7,003 nt of DNA, taken from contig JAHFTG010000111.1 of assembly GCA_023269455.1 (NCBI GenBank), positions 1 to 7,003 on the forward strand, read 5' to 3'. Positions 5,579-7,003 of the stretch are shown piece by piece. The position numbers and the translations under genes are program-made. How positions within the stretch are numbered: position 1 is the first letter of the stretch; every line of letters starts with the position of its first letter. The stretch comes from Opitutaceae bacterium (GTDB lineage Bacteria; Verrucomicrobiota; Verrucomicrobiia; Opitutales; Opitutaceae). Under the pieces are notes generated by a model that was given only the letters and a program-made list of their open reading frames with translations, made no database searches and was not told the DNA's origin.

Positions 5579-6838
5579 ATGTCGTCCGCGCCCACCTTTG
5601 CCAATCACCCCGCCGTCCTCGAGTCCGCTCTCGGAGAACGTCTGCCTGCGGCCCTGGAATCGGAAATCCGTAAAATCTACGGCCGCAGCCCGCTTTACAC
5701 GCAGCGGTTTCCACTGCACTCGGAGCCCCTCCAATGGTCGTGTTACCGGGAAATCCCCGCCCTTTCAAAAAAAGAGATCGTCGAGCGCGGGCATCAGGCG
5801 TTCTTCGGGGATTACGCGGTGATCGAGCGCGGGCTCGTGGATCGGAAGTTTGAATACGAGTCCACCGGCGGCACCACGCAGTCGCCGATGACGGTCATCA
5901 TGGAGGATGGTTGGTGGAATGCACAGACTGCGCGCGCCTACCGCGCCCATCCCTTGCTGGCGTCTTACGCCGACCGGCCATACCGCAAGTGCGTGTTGGC
6001 CCCCGTGGGATGTTCGAGCAACATCTGTCCTTACGAGGACCAGCCGTTTCCGCACCGCTACTTTGACGGCACCGTTTATCTGAATCTCACGAGCGATCCC
6101 TTCGTGTTTCCAGAGAGCGAGTGGGACCGCATCGTCACCGAAGTGCAGGCGGTCCAGCCCGAGGTCATCGAGGGCGAGCCGGTTTATCTTTCGCTGCTGG
6201 CGCGCGCGGTGAAAAAACGCGGCGTCACCGTGCCGAGCGTCAAGGTCGTCATTCTCACCTACGGCAAGGCGAGTCTCCAGCACAGCCGCCGGATCGCCGA
6301 GGTGTTCCCCGGTTCATCGCAGGTGGATCTCTACGGTTCGACCGAGGCGGGTTACATTTTCATCGGCACGGCATTCAAGGACGATTCACGGGTGATCGAC
6401 GACAACGTGTTTGTCGAACTCGCGCCTTATCGCGACTTGCCCGAGGTGTTTCAGATTTTTGTGACGACGCGCGACCGCGAGGCCATGCCCCTGCTCCGCT
6501 ATCACACCGGCGACATCGTGCGGCGCACGCCGACCGGCTATCGACTGCTGGGGCGTGAGGGCGGTCTCTATTTCCGCCCCGATGGCACGTTGGTATCGCC
6601 GTCAGAGATTGATGCGGCGCTTCCTGCGGATTTCGCGTGCTGGCATTACAGTCTCGTGCAGACCACGGATAACCGCTGGGACTTCCACTATGTGGCCGAC
6701 GAGATCGCGCCGAAATCGGTCGAGTCCGCGCTGGCCGCCGTGCTGGGTGCGGATGCGCGCGTGGTGGCGTTCCGCAAGCGCCTGATCGCGCCTGCGGCGA
6801 GCGGGAAGTTCTCCTTGCTGAAACCATTGGCGAAGTAG
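5579..6838 (+). CDS. PaaK-like adenylate-forming ligase (phenylacetate-CoA ligase family)
   Basis: This ANL-superfamily enzyme is expected to activate a carboxylic acid with ATP and pass it to CoA or another acceptor. In the 419-residue product the phosphate-binding motif is STGGTTQSPM (95-104), a variant of the usual SSGTTGxP. The adenine-binding motif is YGSTEAG (252-258), the ribose-binding motif RYHTGD (307-312), the hinge GR (325-326), then LVSPSEID (338-345), and a C-terminal GK (409-410) likely holds the catalytic lysine. Order and length fit the compact PaaK/coenzyme F390 synthetase-like branch. The frame is open from 5510, but that extension contains the promoter, so I use ATG 5579 (MSSAPTF). 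No phenylacetate genes (paaABC) or carrier protein are nearby, so the acid substrate is unknown and the PaaK name describes fold only. Confidence 0.85.
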   Translation: MSSAPTFANHPAVLESALGERLPAALESEIRKIYGRSPLYTQRFPLHSEPLQWSCYREIPALSKKEIVERGHQAFFGDYAVIERGLVDRKFEYESTGGTTQSPMTVIMEDGWWNAQTARAYRAHPLLASYADRPYRKCVLAPVGCSSNICPYEDQPFPHRYFDGTVYLNLTSDPFVFPESEWDRIVTEVQAVQPEVIEGEPVYLSLLARAVKKRGVTVPSVKVVILTYGKASLQHSRRIAEVFPGSSQVDLYGSTEAGYIFIGTAFKDDSRVIDDNVFVELAPYRDLPEVFQIFVTTRDREAMPLLRYHTGDIVRRTPTGYRLLGREGGLYFRPDGTLVSPSEIDAALPADFACWHYSLVQTTDNRWDFHYVADEIAPKSVESALAAVLGADARVVAFRKRLIAPAASGKFSLLKPLAK

Positions 6839-6944
6839 GTGCAGCCGCGTGTGTTCGGTCGGGGATGAGGGGCCTTCTCAGCGCGCTTGCTGCGCGTGGG
6901 GGCGTGTTTCTTGCCGCCCATCCAAAGTGGGCTTCTGAAAGAGG
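6839..6944. other. Intergenic stretch with small inverted repeats
   Basis: No convincing gene. Two small stems are visible: CGCGC/GCGCG (6882-6886 with 6892-6896) and GCCCA/TGGGC (6916-6920 with 6928-6932). Neither has a proper T-tract on either strand, so a role as terminators of the ligase gene or of a convergent gene is only a possibility. Confidence 0.3.
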
Positions 6945-7003
6945 TTAGGCAGGCTTATATGCCGGGATAGCGGGCGTGCCGGGCTTATCCTTCCCTTTAC
7001 AAT
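6945..7003 (-). CDS. Possible C-terminal tail of a minus-strand gene (partial)
   Basis: A minus-strand frame entering from the right edge stays open to a TAA at 6947-6945 and reads KGKDKPGTPAIPAYKPA at its end. The Lys/Pro/Ala-rich tail looks like an ordinary protein C-terminus and a convergent gene would fit the layout, but 18 codons cannot establish coding. No family can be named. Confidence 0.25.
   Translation of the reverse strand, partial: CKGKDKPGTPAIPAYKPA

Noticed and set aside
3842..6881. GCCTTCTCAG at both 3842-3851 and 6872-6881, just after gene ends
   Set aside because: A 10-nt match is expected by chance many times in a 7-kb window, and the flanks are not similar.
6688..6921. 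Minus-strand frame of 77 codons beginning MGGKKHAPTRSKR
   Set aside because: Its basic start looked like a small nucleic-acid-binding protein, but most of it is antisense to the ligase 3' end and no known family is visible.
1..7003. CRISPR arrays, insertion sequences, phage or defence genes
   Set aside because: No regularly spaced direct repeats, transposase motifs or terminal inverted repeats were found; the only periodic element is the short heptamer repeat at 1534-1615.

Overview
The window looks like GC-rich chromosomal DNA (clearly above 60% GC by eye, C/G-rich third codon positions) from a free-living heterotrophic bacterium. Strong Shine-Dalgarno motifs are rare, a degenerate heptamer repeat sits between two genes, and a hexuronate-degradation cassette lies beside the remnant of a XylR-type AraC regulator. 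Together these suggest a Verrucomicrobiota, Opitutaceae-like genome. That assignment is inference from style and protein flavour, not from a marker gene.

Positions 13-3841 hold a coherent plus-strand catabolic cassette: altronate dehydratase (uxaA), a short tagaturonate reductase of the UxaB type, and a PfkB-family kinase best read as 2-keto-3-deoxygluconate (KDG) kinase. In order of reaction, UxaB reduces tagaturonate to altronate, UxaA dehydrates altronate to KDG, and the kinase makes KDPG, ready for Entner-Doudoroff cleavage. The isomerase (uxaC) and the KDPG aldolase are not in the window. The 100-nt uxaA-uxaB gap carries an inverted, 7-nt-periodic repeat. The uxaB-kdgK gap is only 24 nt.

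Positions 3842-4172 are a minus-strand scar region. The C-terminal piece of an AraC/XylR-like regulator is cut off just after its first helix-turn-helix, and upstream of it on the same strand lies an intact tRNA-Pro(UGG) with an encoded CCA end.

Positions 4320-4911 hold a membrane-anchored coiled-coil LysM protein ending in a textbook intrinsic terminator. That terminator runs directly into a Nudix hydrolase gene, and the terminator's 3' arm is the only Shine-Dalgarno-like sequence near the Nudix start. An independent gene for a PaaK-like adenylate-forming ligase follows, with its own recognisable sigma70-type promoter (5535-5562). The last 165 nt hold no convincing gene, except possibly the tail of a convergent minus-strand gene.

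No CRISPR array, transposase, phage gene or defence system is visible. The items most worth a second look are the heptamer repeat, the truncated regulator beside the tRNA, the terminator/ribosome-binding-site overlap, and the C-terminally short UxaB.
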